Positions 48,807 through 57,676 of a DNA stretch of 64,000 nt are shown one piece after another (within the stretch, counting starts at the first letter, position 1; every line of letters begins with the position of its first letter). The notes beneath the pieces were generated by a model that was given only the letters and a program-made list of their open reading frames with translations, was not told where the DNA came from and did no database searches. Made by a program: the position numbers and the translations under genes. The DNA is taken from assembly GCF_029909975.1 (NCBI RefSeq), contig NZ_CP094516.1, forward strand, positions 3,596,001-3,660,000, in the 5' to 3' direction. The DNA comes from Bradyrhizobium sp. ISRA430 (GTDB taxonomy: Bacteria > Pseudomonadota > Alphaproteobacteria > Rhizobiales > Xanthobacteraceae).

Positions 48807-50030
48807 CGCCGCCAACGCGTCGCGGTGCTCGGGGGCGGCGATCGCGATCATGCGGCGCGCGCGCTCGGCAAGGCCGCAGCCGCGCAGCTCGGCAATGCCC
48901 CATTCGGTGACGATGGCATCGACGTCGGCGCGCGGCGTCGTCACCGTCTCGACATTGGCGACGATGCGGCTGGTGCCGTCGGACGCGGTTGCCGGCAGCG
49001 CGATGATCGCCCTGCCCCCAAGAGACGCGTTGGCGCCGCGCACGAAATCGAGCTGCCCGCCGATCGCGCCGATCGCAACGCCATTCAGCGTCTCGGAATT
49101 GACGGCGCCGTCGAGCCCGACCTGAAGAGCCGAGTTGATCGCGACCAGCCGGTTGATCCGCCCCAGCACGCTCTGGCCGTGCGTGTAGGACGTCGGCCGT
49201 ACGGCGACCTCCCGGTTCTGGTGAACGAAGCGATAGAGCCGCGCTGTCCCGATCACCTGGTTGGTGACGGTGATCCCGTCATCGATGCCCTTCTCCGCAT
49301 TCGTCACCGCACCGCGCTCGATCAAATCGACCACGGCGTCGTTGATCAGACCGGAATGAATGCCGAGGTTGCGTGCATGGGAGAGCGAGGACAGGATTGC
49401 GTCCGGGATCCGCCCCACCCCGAACTGGAGCGTGCTGCGGTCGGAAATCAGGCTCGCCGCATGCGCCGCAATCCGCCGCGAGACGTCGTCGAGCGGTGTT
49501 GAGGGCAGTTCGACGGGAGGGCGGCGGGCAGCCACGCGCACATGGATCGGCACGTTCGCTGGCCAGTCCGCGCCGAGTGTGAAGGGCGCATCCGGATTGA
49601 TCTCGGCGATGACGAGGCGCGCCCCGCGCGCGGCGTCGATGACATAGTCGTTGGAGAGGCTCGCGCTCAGCCCGCCGTCGGCGGCTTCGGCGAGCTGCAC
49701 CAGCACCACATCGGCTCGGTGACGGCGCGCGGCGAAATCGGCGCAGAAGGCACTGTAGTTGCCCGGGATCACATCGAGCCGCCCGGCTCTCGCGAGCCGC
49801 CGCGCATTGCCAATCACGCCATAGCTCAGGAACGACACGTTGGGCGTGCAGGCCGAAAAGGTTTCCGAGAACAGCGGGCCGACCATCATGCGAAAGGCCG
49901 GAAGCTGCGCAGCCTGCGCGACGAATGCTTCGGTCAAGGTGACGGGCTCCGCGGTCGCCTGCCCGCACACCACGAGGTCGCCGTCTTGGATCAGGCCGGT
50001 AAAATCGATCGGCGCTGGTTCTGCCGGCAT
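48786..50030 (-). CDS. Acetyl-CoA hydrolase/4-hydroxybutyrate CoA-transferase family protein
   Basis: 414 residues of family I CoA-transferases. Seen are FGVGRIPDAILSSLSHARNL GIHS (CoA-binding part), GVIGNARRLARAGRLDVIPG NYS, and the C-terminal core VAINSALQVGLDGAVNSETL, GAIGGQLDFVRGANASLGG. The family moves CoA between short-chain acids; members include the itaconate CoA-transferase RipA. It starts 6 bases after the acyl-CoA ligase gene, in one leftward run with the acyl-CoA dehydrogenase and TRAP genes. Substrate inferred from context only. Its 3' end overlaps the convergent 178-aa gene by 21 bases. Confidence 0.83.
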   Translation of the reverse strand: MPAEPAPIDFTGLIQDGDLVVCGQATAEPVTLTEAFVAQAAQLPAFRMMVGPLFSETFSACTPNVSFLSYGVIGNARRLARAGRLDVIPGNYSAFCADFAARRHRADVVLVQLAEAADGGLSASLSNDYVIDAARGARLVIAEINPDAPFTLGADWPANVPIHVRVAARRPPVELPSTPLDDVSRRIAAHAASLISDRSTLQFGVGRIPDAILSSLSHARNLGIHSGLINDAVVDLIERGAVTNAEKGIDDGITVTNQVIGTARLYRFVHQNREVAVRPTSYTHGQSVLGRINRLVAINSALQVGLDGAVNSETLNGVAIGAIGGQLDFVRGANASLGGRAIIALPATASDGTSRIVANVETVTTPRADVDAIVTEWGIAELRGCGLAERARRMIAIAAPEHRDALAASVHHRE

Positions 50031-50036
50031 TTTCGG

Positions 50037-51590
50037 CTAGTCCATCGGCGCAAGGCGCGCGGAGGACTCGTTCAGGAGCGTGCGTAGCTCCGTCTTCACG
50101 ATCTTGCCGTAGCTGTTCTTCGGCAGCTCGCCGGTGACGTAATAATGCTTCGGTCGCTTGAAACGCGCGATCCAGGCATTGCAGATCTGATCGAGCTCGC
50201 TCCGCGTTACGCTCTTGCCTGTCACGGGAACGACGACGGCCACGACCTCCTCGCCCCATTCCGGATGCGGCCGGCCGATAACGGAGACCTCGGCAACGGC
50301 CTCGTGCCGCAGCAATACCTCCTCGACCTCGCGCGGATAGATGTTGGTGCCACCGGAGATGATGACGTCCTTGGAGCGGTCCTTCAGCGTGAGGAATCCG
50401 TCCGCATCGAACGCGCCCATGTCGCCGGTGTAGAGCCAGCCGTCGCGCAGGGTGTTCGCGGTGGCCTCCGGATTCTGCCAGTAGCCGGACATCACGGTAT
50501 CGCCCCGTACGATGATCTCGCCGATCTCGCCCGGCGCGACATCCCGCCCCGCCTCGTCCACGGTGCGGACCTGCACGACACCCTGCGCGATGCCGACCGA
50601 CGCCAGGCGTTCTTGGTGGCGCGGATGCCCGGCATCGACATGCATCGACTTGGGCAGATAGGTGATCGTCATCGGGGTCTCGCCCTGACCATAGATCTGC
50701 GCGAGCTTCGGCCCAAACACCGCGAGTGCCGCCTTGCAATCGGCGACATACATCGGGCCACCGCCATAGATGATGGTCTTCAGCCCCGGCGCGCTCGCGC
50801 CTGCCGCTTCCGCGGCGACCGTCAGGCGCCGCACCATGGTGGGCGCGGCGAAGAAGGAGATGTCGTCGCGCTTCGCCGTCAGCTCCAGAATCTCGTCCGG
50901 CTCGAAGCGACCGCTCTCTGGAACCACTTGCGCGCCCATGCCGAGCACATGCGGCACCATGTAGAGCCCGGAGCCGTGCGACATCGGCGCGGCGTGCAAG
51001 AGCGACTCGCCAGGGGCGATGGGGTTGATCTCGGCGAGATAGTTCAGCGCCATGGCGAGCAGGTTGCGATGGCTCAGCACCGCGCCCTTCGGCCGGCCTG
51101 TGGTGCCGCTGGTGTAGAAAATCCAGGCGGGATCGGTGATCCCGACATCGGCGATGGCGATGCCGTCGGCCTTCTCAAAGCTGCGATGCTCGGCTGAGCC
51201 GATCTCGATGACGTGCGGTTTGCGCGCGCCGAGCGCCAACGCCTCTGACGCAACGCTCGCCATGTCCTCGGTCACGAAGACGACCGCTGCGCCCGAATTG
51301 TCGAGGATAAACGCAACTTCGCGCGGATGCAGCTTTGCGTTGATGGGAACGGCGACCAGGCCGGCATGCCAGCATGCATAGAGGCAGGCGACATAGTCCG
51401 GCACGTTCTTCATCAGAAGCGCAACGCGGTCACCTTTGGCAAGGCCAAGGCGCTGTTGCATCGAGGCGGCCAGCGAGGCCACCGTCGCGGCGAGCCGGCC
51501 GTAATCGGCGACCGGCGTCAGTCCCTTGAATAGCGCCGGCGCGGAGGCGTCGGCTCTGGCGGCACGAAGCAGATGATGAGCGAGGTTCAT
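50037..51590 (-). CDS. AMP-dependent acyl-CoA ligase
   Basis: 517 residues, ANL superfamily. P-loop YTSGTTGRPKGAVLSHRN, A5 motif IYGQGETPMTITYLP, GYWQNPEATANTLRDGWLYTGD, A8 KDVIISGGTNIYPREVEEVL, and the A10 Lys in KNSYGKIVKTEL are all present, so it should be active. It activates a carboxylic acid to its CoA thioester. I chose ATG at 51590 (MNLAHHLLRAARADASA); the frame continues upstream inside the acyl-CoA dehydrogenase. The family resembles malonyl- and long-chain-type ligases; the acid is not decided by sequence. Confidence 0.9.
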   Translation of the reverse strand: MNLAHHLLRAARADASAPALFKGLTPVADYGRLAATVASLAASMQQRLGLAKGDRVALLMKNVPDYVACLYACWHAGLVAVPINAKLHPREVAFILDNSGAAVVFVTEDMASVASEALALGARKPHVIEIGSAEHRSFEKADGIAIADVGITDPAWIFYTSGTTGRPKGAVLSHRNLLAMALNYLAEINPIAPGESLLHAAPMSHGSGLYMVPHVLGMGAQVVPESGRFEPDEILELTAKRDDISFFAAPTMVRRLTVAAEAAGASAPGLKTIIYGGGPMYVADCKAALAVFGPKLAQIYGQGETPMTITYLPKSMHVDAGHPRHQERLASVGIAQGVVQVRTVDEAGRDVAPGEIGEIIVRGDTVMSGYWQNPEATANTLRDGWLYTGDMGAFDADGFLTLKDRSKDVIISGGTNIYPREVEEVLLRHEAVAEVSVIGRPHPEWGEEVVAVVVPVTGKSVTRSELDQICNAWIARFKRPKHYYVTGELPKNSYGKIVKTELRTLLNESSARLAPMD

Positions 51591-51621
51591 GGCGATCCTG
51601 CCGAACGATCCGCGGGCAAGA

Positions 51622-52788
51622 TTAGTACGATTTGGCGAGGCCGAGCACCTTTTCGGCGATAAAGCTGAGCGCGAGCTGCGGGCTGACCGGCGCAATGCGC
51701 GGGATCAGGATCTCGCGCAAATAGCGCTCGACGTGGAACTCCTTGGCATAGCCGAAACCGCCATGGGTCATCACCGCCTGCTCGCAGGCCGAGAAGCCGG
51801 CTTCACCCGCGAGATATTTTGCAGCATTGGCCGCGGCGCCGCAGGGCATGCCCTTGTCGTACTGCCAAGCCGCCGACATAACCATCAGCCAGGCCGCCTC
51901 GAGCTCGACCCAGTTCACCGCGAGTGGATGCTGGATGCCCTGGTTCTTGCCGATCGGACGGTTGAACACCACGCGCGTCTTGGCGTACTCGGTTGCGCGC
52001 GACAGCGCGAGCTTGCCGAGCCCGACCGCTTCCGCCGCGATCAGGATGCGCTCGGGATTCATGCCCTCAAGGATGTATTCGAAGCCGCGGCCCTCTTCGC
52101 CGATGCGGTCCTCCATCGGGATCTCGAAATCCTCGAAGAACAGCTCGTTGGAATCGACGATCTTGCGGCCCATCTTCTCGATCTCGTGGACCTTGATCTC
52201 CTTGCGATCGAAATCGGTGTAGAACAGGCTGAGGCCGTGGGTGGGCGAACGCACCTCCTCCAGCGGCGTGGTGCGCGCCAACAGCAGGATCTTGTGCGCG
52301 ACCTGCGCGGTCGAGATCCACACCTTCTGGCCGTTGACGATATAGCGATCGTTCTTGGCGACCGCACGGGTCTTGAGCTGCGTGGTGTTGAGGCCGGTGT
52401 TGGGCTCGGTGACGGCGAAGCACGCCTTCTCGCGACCCTCGACCATCGGCGGCAGCATGCGTTTGCGCTGCTCCTCGGTGCCGAACACGACGACCGGGTT
52501 GAGTCCGAACACGTTGATGTGCACCGCGGATGCGCCGGACATGCCGGCACCGGATTCGGCGATCGTGCGCATCATGATCGCGGCCTCGGTGATGCCGAGG
52601 CCGGAGCCGCCATATTCCTCCGGCACGCAGATGCCTAGCCAGCCGGCGTCGGCCAGCGCCTTGTGGAAGTCGTGCGGGAAGCCGCCGTCGTGGTCTTTCT
52701 TCAGCCAGTAGGCATCGTCGAAGCCTTCGCAGATCTTGGCGATGGCGTCGCGAATGGCTTCCTGCTGATCGGTGAGCGCGAAATCCAT
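51622..52788 (-). CDS. Acyl-CoA dehydrogenase
   Basis: 388-residue FAD enzyme. Motifs: CVPEEYGGSGLGITEAAIMM, FAVTEPNTGLNTTQLKTRAV, the catalytic-base region MTHGGFGYAKEFHVERYLRE and the C-terminal IAPVSPQLALSFIAEKVLGL. It removes hydrogens from an acyl-CoA alpha,beta bond, here probably of a short dicarboxylyl-CoA. Lies between the TRAP dctM gene and the acyl-CoA ligase, with 43- and 32-base gaps, in one leftward run. Confidence 0.93.
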   Translation of the reverse strand: MDFALTDQQEAIRDAIAKICEGFDDAYWLKKDHDGGFPHDFHKALADAGWLGICVPEEYGGSGLGITEAAIMMRTIAESGAGMSGASAVHINVFGLNPVVVFGTEEQRKRMLPPMVEGREKACFAVTEPNTGLNTTQLKTRAVAKNDRYIVNGQKVWISTAQVAHKILLLARTTPLEEVRSPTHGLSLFYTDFDRKEIKVHEIEKMGRKIVDSNELFFEDFEIPMEDRIGEEGRGFEYILEGMNPERILIAAEAVGLGKLALSRATEYAKTRVVFNRPIGKNQGIQHPLAVNWVELEAAWLMVMSAAWQYDKGMPCGAAANAAKYLAGEAGFSACEQAVMTHGGFGYAKEFHVERYLREILIPRIAPVSPQLALSFIAEKVLGLAKSY

Positions 52789-52830
52789 GTTCTTGATCTC
52801 CTTGATTGGAGCCGCGGCGGCCCGGACGTG

Positions 52831-54120
52831 CTAGCGTCCCATCTGCGAGGGCAGCCAGAGAATGATCGAGGGAAACGCCACCAGGATCGCGATCGCGATC
52901 AGGTGCGCGATGAAGTGCGGGAAGGTGCCATGGAACACCTCCGCCACGGGCCGCTTGGCATAGCGGGCGACGATGAAGCAGTTCAGCCCGACCGGCGGCG
53001 TGATCATGCCGACCTCGGCGGTGACGATCTTGATGACGCCGAACCAGATCGGATCGAAGCCGAGCGTCTTGATCAGCGGCAGCACGATCGGCACGGTCAG
53101 CACCAGGATCGCGATCTGGTCCATGAAGGAGCCGAGCACGATATAGCCGCACAGGATCAGCGTGATGATCACCCAGCGCGAGGTCGGCAAGCTACCGATC
53201 CAGGCGACGAGGTCCTGCGTGACGTGGGTGAGCGTGAAGAAGTAGCCGAAGATCGAGGCGCCGACCAGGATCATGATGATCATGCAGGTGCCGTGGCAGG
53301 CGCGCAACAGCGTCTTGTAGAGGGACGACGGCGTGATCTTGCCCTTGACGATCGCGAGCAGGAAGGCGCCGAACGCGCCGAAGGCCGAGGCCTCCGTCGG
53401 CGTCGCAACGCCGAGATAGATCGTGCCTGTCACGATCGAGAACAGCACAACCATCGGCGAGACCTGCCACAGCAGCGCGAACTTCTCGCGCCATGGCACC
53501 GACTTGGCGGCGGGCGCGCGCGAGGGATCCTGCCAGACCAGGAAATAGATCGTGGCCATGATGGTGATGGTGACGAGGATCGCCGGGATGATGCCGCTGA
53601 TCAGGAGCTTGCCGATGTTCACCTCGGCGAGCAGGCCGAAGATGACGAGCGCCACGCTGGTCGGAAGCAGCATCGACAGCGTGCCGGAGATGGCGACGAC
53701 ACCGGCCGCCATCTTCGGCTCGTAACCCTGGCGGATCATCGCGGGGAGGCTGGTCGAGGACAGCGTCGCCGCTGATGCCGTCGAGGTGCCGCAGATCGCG
53801 CCAAAGCCGGCGCCGGCGAGCGCCGTCGCCATGCCGAGCCCGCCCGGAACGCGGCCGACCCAGGCCGATGCCGTCTTGAACAGATCATCCGCGACACCCG
53901 ACAGCAGCACGAGGTCGGCCATCAGCAGGAACATCGGGATGGTGATCAGCTCGTAAGACGAGACGGTCGAGAGCGGAGCCGTCTGCAGGATGCCTGACAG
54001 CGTCGCAAAGCCGCCGACCATGACGAGGCCGACCGAGCCGGCAAAGGCCATCGCGAAGCCGACGGGCGTGCCGAGTGCGAGCAGGGCAAAGAGAAGGGCG
54101 AGAACGATGAGAGGAGTCAT
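52831..54120 (-). CDS. dctM: TRAP transporter large permease
   Basis: 429 residues, about 12 membrane helices, the ion-driven permease of a TRAP (DctPQM) carrier. It starts MTPLIVLALLFALLALGTPV GFAMAFAGSVG. Family landmarks: GAICGTSTASAATLSSTSLP, LAGAGFGAICG, GVATPTEASAFGAFGAFLLA and TPPVGLNCFIVARY. Together with dctQ (12 bases upstream) and dctP it takes up a carboxylate from the periplasm. Confidence 0.95.
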   Translation of the reverse strand: MTPLIVLALLFALLALGTPVGFAMAFAGSVGLVMVGGFATLSGILQTAPLSTVSSYELITIPMFLLMADLVLLSGVADDLFKTASAWVGRVPGGLGMATALAGAGFGAICGTSTASAATLSSTSLPAMIRQGYEPKMAAGVVAISGTLSMLLPTSVALVIFGLLAEVNIGKLLISGIIPAILVTITIMATIYFLVWQDPSRAPAAKSVPWREKFALLWQVSPMVVLFSIVTGTIYLGVATPTEASAFGAFGAFLLAIVKGKITPSSLYKTLLRACHGTCMIIMILVGASIFGYFFTLTHVTQDLVAWIGSLPTSRWVIITLILCGYIVLGSFMDQIAILVLTVPIVLPLIKTLGFDPIWFGVIKIVTAEVGMITPPVGLNCFIVARYAKRPVAEVFHGTFPHFIAHLIAIAILVAFPSIILWLPSQMGR

Positions 54121-54132
54121 GAGTACCCGCCG

Positions 54133-54687
54133 CTATTCAAAGGTTCGCGCTTCGCCGACGCCCGTGACCGGCGGCAGCGGATAGAGATCGCGGCCGCTGA
54201 CGAGGCTCAGAAAATTGCCGACGAGCTGCAGCGCGAGCCGCAGCACCAGCACGCCACAGCCAAACGGCACCAGCGCCGCCGAGATCCAGGTCGGCCAGGG
54301 AATCGCGCCCGAGAGAACGTCGTGCTGCTCATAGTTCTCGAGCGCGCGCTCGAAGCCGACCTTGCAGATCAGGACGAACACGAACAGGCCGGTCAGTGCG
54401 GTGATGATCTCGGACAGCCGCCGCCCCGCCGGCGAGAAGCGCGACAGGAGGATGTCGACGCCGACATGAGCATGTTCACGCAGGGCGTCCGACAGCGTGA
54501 AAAAGAACACGCCAGCGAGGAGATAGAGCCCGATCAGGTCATAGGTGAAGGAGAACGGGCGGTTCAGCGCGTAGCGCATGAACACGTCGGTCACGACAAG
54601 CACCATGATCACGAACAGGAACACCACCGCGATCACCGTCAGCGCGCGTTCCAGCGCGCCGAGCACATCTGCTGCCCGCTTGATCAC
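54133..54687 (-). CDS. dctQ: TRAP transporter small permease
   Basis: 184 residues from GTG at 54687, which has GGGAGA about 8 bases upstream. Four membrane helices; DctQ motif VTDVFMRYALNRPFSFTYDL IGLY and HAHVGVDILLSRFSPAGRR. The frame is open to 54813, but that part overlaps dctP and lacks conservation. Works with DctM as the membrane unit of the transporter. Confidence 0.88.
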   Translation of the reverse strand: MIKRAADVLGALERALTVIAVVFLFVIMVLVVTDVFMRYALNRPFSFTYDLIGLYLLAGVFFFTLSDALREHAHVGVDILLSRFSPAGRRLSEIITALTGLFVFVLICKVGFERALENYEQHDVLSGAIPWPTWISAALVPFGCGVLVLRLALQLVGNFLSLVSGRDLYPLPPVTGVGEARTFE

Positions 54688-54719
54688 CTTTGGCGTCTCC
54701 CTTTGGCCGTGTCGTGCTA

Positions 54720-55751
54720 TCAGTTCTTCTTGTCGCCGGAAGCGAGCAAGCCGTCGAACTCCTTCAGCGCGGCGGAGGCCTGCTTGCCACGGCTGTCGAG
54801 ACCGCTCGCCCATTCCTGGCCGACGCCCTTCAGCTTGTCCCTCATCTCGGCGCGCTTCGCCTCAGGCAGCGGATCGAAGCTGACGCCCTCATCCTGGAGG
54901 TGCTTCTTGGTCGCGTCCGTTTCCTTGTCGACCTGGGCGCAGGCGGTCGGCTCGATCGCTTCGGAGGCCTCGTTCATCGCCTTCTTCACGTCGTCCGGCA
55001 GCTTGTCCCAGACCGACTGGTTGATGGAGTAGGCGACGATGAAGCTGCCGAAGCTGACGCCCTCGGTCGCATGCTTGACCAGCTTGTCGAGGCCGTAGGC
55101 GACGACGCTCTCCATCGGAAAGAGCAGACCATCCATCGTGCCGCGCGATAGTGACTCATAGGCATCGGGCGCGGCCATGCGCACCGGAACGGCGCTGAGC
55201 GCACGCAGCGTCAGGTCCTGCGCGCCGCCGGTGGTGCGCAGCTTCAGGCCCTGCATGTCCTTCGTCGCCTCGACCTTCGCCTTGGCGGTCCATACCTGAT
55301 AGGGCGGCAGCACCACGGCCATCAGCAGCTTGATCTTGTTCGGCGCATATTCCTGCTTGGCCAGCACGCCTTCGCGGGCCGTCTTCCAGTAGGCCAGCGT
55401 GCCCTGGCAGCTCGTCTCGAACGCACCCGGCAATTGCGCGACTTCCGACAGCGGCATCTTGTCCGAGACATAGGACGGGCCGATGTAGCCGATATCGACA
55501 ACGCCGGACTGGGTCAGCCGCAGCATGTCGGCGGCCTTGCCGATCTGCTGGTTCGGATAATAGGTGAAGGTCACCGCGCCGTTGGTGCGCTTGGTAACGT
55601 CGTCCATCCACGGCTTGAGCATCAGGCGGACGAGATAGTGGCCGGCCGGGAAGGAGTCGGCGACTTTCAGCTCCAGCGCCTTCGCCGACATCGTCGAGAC
55701 CGGCAGCGACAGTGCGAGCGCCGAAACAGCCCAGGCCAATTTCTTCTTCAT
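54720..55751 (-). CDS. dctP: TRAP transporter solute-binding protein
   Basis: 343-residue periplasmic protein with a Sec signal peptide (MKKKLAWAVSALALSLPVST then MSAKALE, cleavage near 25). Motifs of the DctP family: LKVADSFPAGHYLVRLMLKP, TYYPNQQIGKAADMLRLTQS, VVDIGYIGPSYVSDKMPLSE and LKLRTTGGAQDLTLRALSAV P. AAGGAG precedes the ATG. The C-terminus has Lys/Asp-rich helices. Ligand unknown from sequence; context suggests a C4-C6 dicarboxylate such as itaconate. First gene of the leftward catabolic run. Confidence 0.93.
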   Translation of the reverse strand: MKKKLAWAVSALALSLPVSTMSAKALELKVADSFPAGHYLVRLMLKPWMDDVTKRTNGAVTFTYYPNQQIGKAADMLRLTQSGVVDIGYIGPSYVSDKMPLSEVAQLPGAFETSCQGTLAYWKTAREGVLAKQEYAPNKIKLLMAVVLPPYQVWTAKAKVEATKDMQGLKLRTTGGAQDLTLRALSAVPVRMAAPDAYESLSRGTMDGLLFPMESVVAYGLDKLVKHATEGVSFGSFIVAYSINQSVWDKLPDDVKKAMNEASEAIEPTACAQVDKETDATKKHLQDEGVSFDPLPEAKRAEMRDKLKGVGQEWASGLDSRGKQASAALKEFDGLLASGDKKN

Positions 55752-55840
55752 TTGCTTCTCCTTGACGCGTCCCCACGCCGGGGCGGCAGCCCGCTGCCGC
55801 CGAACGCCGGCCCTCACTCCATTTTCTTGCTTGAGAGAAA

Positions 55841-55856
55841 TGTACATATATGTGAA
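55841..55856 (-). promoter_or_regulatory. Operator-like box facing dctP
   Basis: Minus strand TTCACATATATGTACA, about 90 bases before the dctP ATG. It shares CACATATATG with a box at 55947-55962 in the other direction. The core CATATATG is itself palindromic. A candidate site for the IclR protein encoded at 58564-59307. Confidence 0.5.
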
Positions 55857-55868
55857 TTTCTATGTCAA

Positions 55869-55883
55869 GCATATGAACTATGC
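55869..55883. promoter_or_regulatory. Inverted repeat GCATA-N5-TATGC in the divergent promoter region
   Basis: GCATA (55869-55873), TGAAC, TATGC (55879-55883), with a further TATGC at 55891-55895. It lies between the two CACATATATG boxes. It may be a regulator site or part of a promoter. Confidence 0.35.
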
Positions 55884-55946
55884 ATGGAGCTATGCGTCCT
55901 GGCGTGGAGCAGCGCAAATTGACATCCGCGTTCTATGAACTCTAAC

Positions 55947-55962
55947 TCCACATATATGAATA
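55947..55962 (+). promoter_or_regulatory. Operator-like box facing the CaiB-type gene
   Basis: TCCACATATATGAATA, ending 17 bases before the ATG at 55979, so a bound protein would block initiation. Pairs with the box at 55841-55856. Confidence 0.5.
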
Positions 55963-55978
55963 ACTCCGACGAGGCCTT

Positions 55979-57181
55979 ATGGGACCGCTTGCCGGCATCA
56001 CCATTCTCGACCTGACCAGCGTGCTGATGGGGCCCTACGGCACCCAGGTGCTGGCGGACATGGGCGCTGACGTGATCAAGGTCGAAAGTCCCGAGGGCGA
56101 CATCGTTCGCCAGATAGGTCCCGGCCGCACGCCCGGCATGGGCGGGATGTTCCACAACGCCAATCGCGGCAAGCGCAGCATCGTGCTCGATCTCAAGAAG
56201 CCGGAAGGGCGCGATGCGCTGCTGCGGCTCGCCAGGCGCGCCAACGCGCTCGTCTATAACGTGCGCCCGCAGGCGATGGCCCGGCTCGGCCTCGATTACG
56301 AAACGCTCGCCGCGAACAATCCCGCCCTCGTCTATGTCGGCGCGTTCGGCTACGGCCAGTCCGGCCCCTATGCGGCAAAGCCCGCCTACGACGACCTGAT
56401 CCAGGGTGCGGCCACCGTCCCGACGCTGCTCGCCGCTGCCGGCGACGGCACGCCGCGTTACGTTCCCGTCACCATCGCCGACCGCATCGTCGGCCTGATG
56501 ATGGTCAACGCGATCATGGGCGGGCTGTTGCACCAGCAGCGCACCGGCGTCGGCCAGCGCATCGACGTGCCGATGTTCGAATCGATGGCCGAGTTCGTGC
56601 TGGTCGATCATCTCGGCGGCCTCACCTACGATCCGCCGCTCGACCATGGCGGCTATGCCCGCCTGCTCTCGCGCTATCGCCGCCCCTACCAGACCAGCGA
56701 CGGCTATCTCTGCGTGCTCATCTACAACGACAAGCACTGGCGCAGCTTCTTCGAGGCGATCGGACGGCCGGAATTTTTGCAGCAGCCGCGCTTTGCCAAC
56801 CACGCCGCGCGCACCAAGCACATAGACGAGATCTACGAGGAGATCGGCCACATCTTCCTCACCCGCACGAGCGCGGCGTGGCGCGAGCTTCTGGAGCGCG
56901 CCGACATTCCGGTGATGCCGATGCATACGCTGGAGACGATTTTGGACGATCCCCATCTCAAAGCGGTCGACTTCTTCACGACAGTGGATCATCCCGCGGA
57001 AGGCCGCATCCGCCAGATGCGCGTGCCCTCCACCTGGAGCGTCACGCAGCCGGAGCCGGCCGGCCCCGCGCCGATGCTCGGCCAGCACGGCCGCGACATT
57101 TTGCACGAAGCCGGCTTCTCGGCGGACGAGATCAAGCAACTCGCAGAGCAAAAAGCAGTTCACCTAGCGGCGCCGCCTTAA
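55979..57181 (+). CDS. CaiB/BaiF-type (family III) CoA-transferase
   Basis: 400 residues. Starts GPLAGITILDLTSVLMGPYG TQVLADMGADVIKVE, the family III hallmark, with the catalytic Asp168 in TIADRIVGLMM at the expected place (D169 in formyl-CoA transferase). It forms enzyme-bound CoA esters and interlocked dimers. In Pseudomonas the itaconate CoA-transferase (Ict) is of this family; with the following MaoC and CitE genes this points to itaconate or a related dicarboxylate. Substrate not provable by sequence. First gene of the rightward catabolic run. Confidence 0.9.
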   Translation: MGPLAGITILDLTSVLMGPYGTQVLADMGADVIKVESPEGDIVRQIGPGRTPGMGGMFHNANRGKRSIVLDLKKPEGRDALLRLARRANALVYNVRPQAMARLGLDYETLAANNPALVYVGAFGYGQSGPYAAKPAYDDLIQGAATVPTLLAAAGDGTPRYVPVTIADRIVGLMMVNAIMGGLLHQQRTGVGQRIDVPMFESMAEFVLVDHLGGLTYDPPLDHGGYARLLSRYRRPYQTSDGYLCVLIYNDKHWRSFFEAIGRPEFLQQPRFANHAARTKHIDEIYEEIGHIFLTRTSAAWRELLERADIPVMPMHTLETILDDPHLKAVDFFTTVDHPAEGRIRQMRVPSTWSVTQPEPAGPAPMLGQHGRDILHEAGFSADEIKQLAEQKAVHLAAPP

Positions 57182-57223
57182 GCGGACGCCGCCCAGAATC
57201 GCAACGACAGGGAGGAAGCCGCG

Positions 57224-57676
57224 ATGGCCGGACTTTATTTCGAGGACTTTTCCGTGGGCCAGGAGTTCAGGCATCCGCTGACCCGAACCGTCACGGAGAT
57301 GGACAACACCATGTTCAGCCTGCTGACGCTCAATCCGCAGCCGCTGCACATCGATGCGCATTTCTCTGAAAAGACCGAGTTCGGGCAGCGCATTTTCAAC
57401 AGCCTTTATACCCTCGGCATCATGATCGGCATGACGGTCTATGATACGACCCTGGGTACCACCGTCGCCAATCTCGGCATGACCGACGTCACCTTTCCGA
57501 AGCCGGTCTTCCATGGCGACACGTTGCGGGCGACGACGAAGGTGCTCTCTGTGCGGGAATCCAAATCGCGCCCCAAGGCGGGCATCGTCGAGTTCGAGCA
57601 CCACGCCTACAACCAGAACGACGAGATCGTCGGCAAATGCCGCCGCATGGCGATGATGCACAAGAGGCCGGTCTGA
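57224..57676 (+). CDS. MaoC-family (R)-specific enoyl-CoA hydratase
   Basis: 150-residue hot-dog fold hydratase. Motifs: LTLNPQPLHIDAHFSEKTEF G with the likely catalytic Asp44/His42 pair, and FGQRIFNSLYTLGIMIGMTV. It hydrates an unsaturated acyl-CoA. Similar small proteins act as itaconyl-CoA (Ich) or mesaconyl-CoA hydratases beside CitE-type lyases. Its stop overlaps the next start by one base (TGATG), so the two are coupled. GGAGG lies before the ATG. Confidence 0.88.
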   Translation: MAGLYFEDFSVGQEFRHPLTRTVTEMDNTMFSLLTLNPQPLHIDAHFSEKTEFGQRIFNSLYTLGIMIGMTVYDTTLGTTVANLGMTDVTFPKPVFHGDTLRATTKVLSVRESKSRPKAGIVEFEHHAYNQNDEIVGKCRRMAMMHKRPV

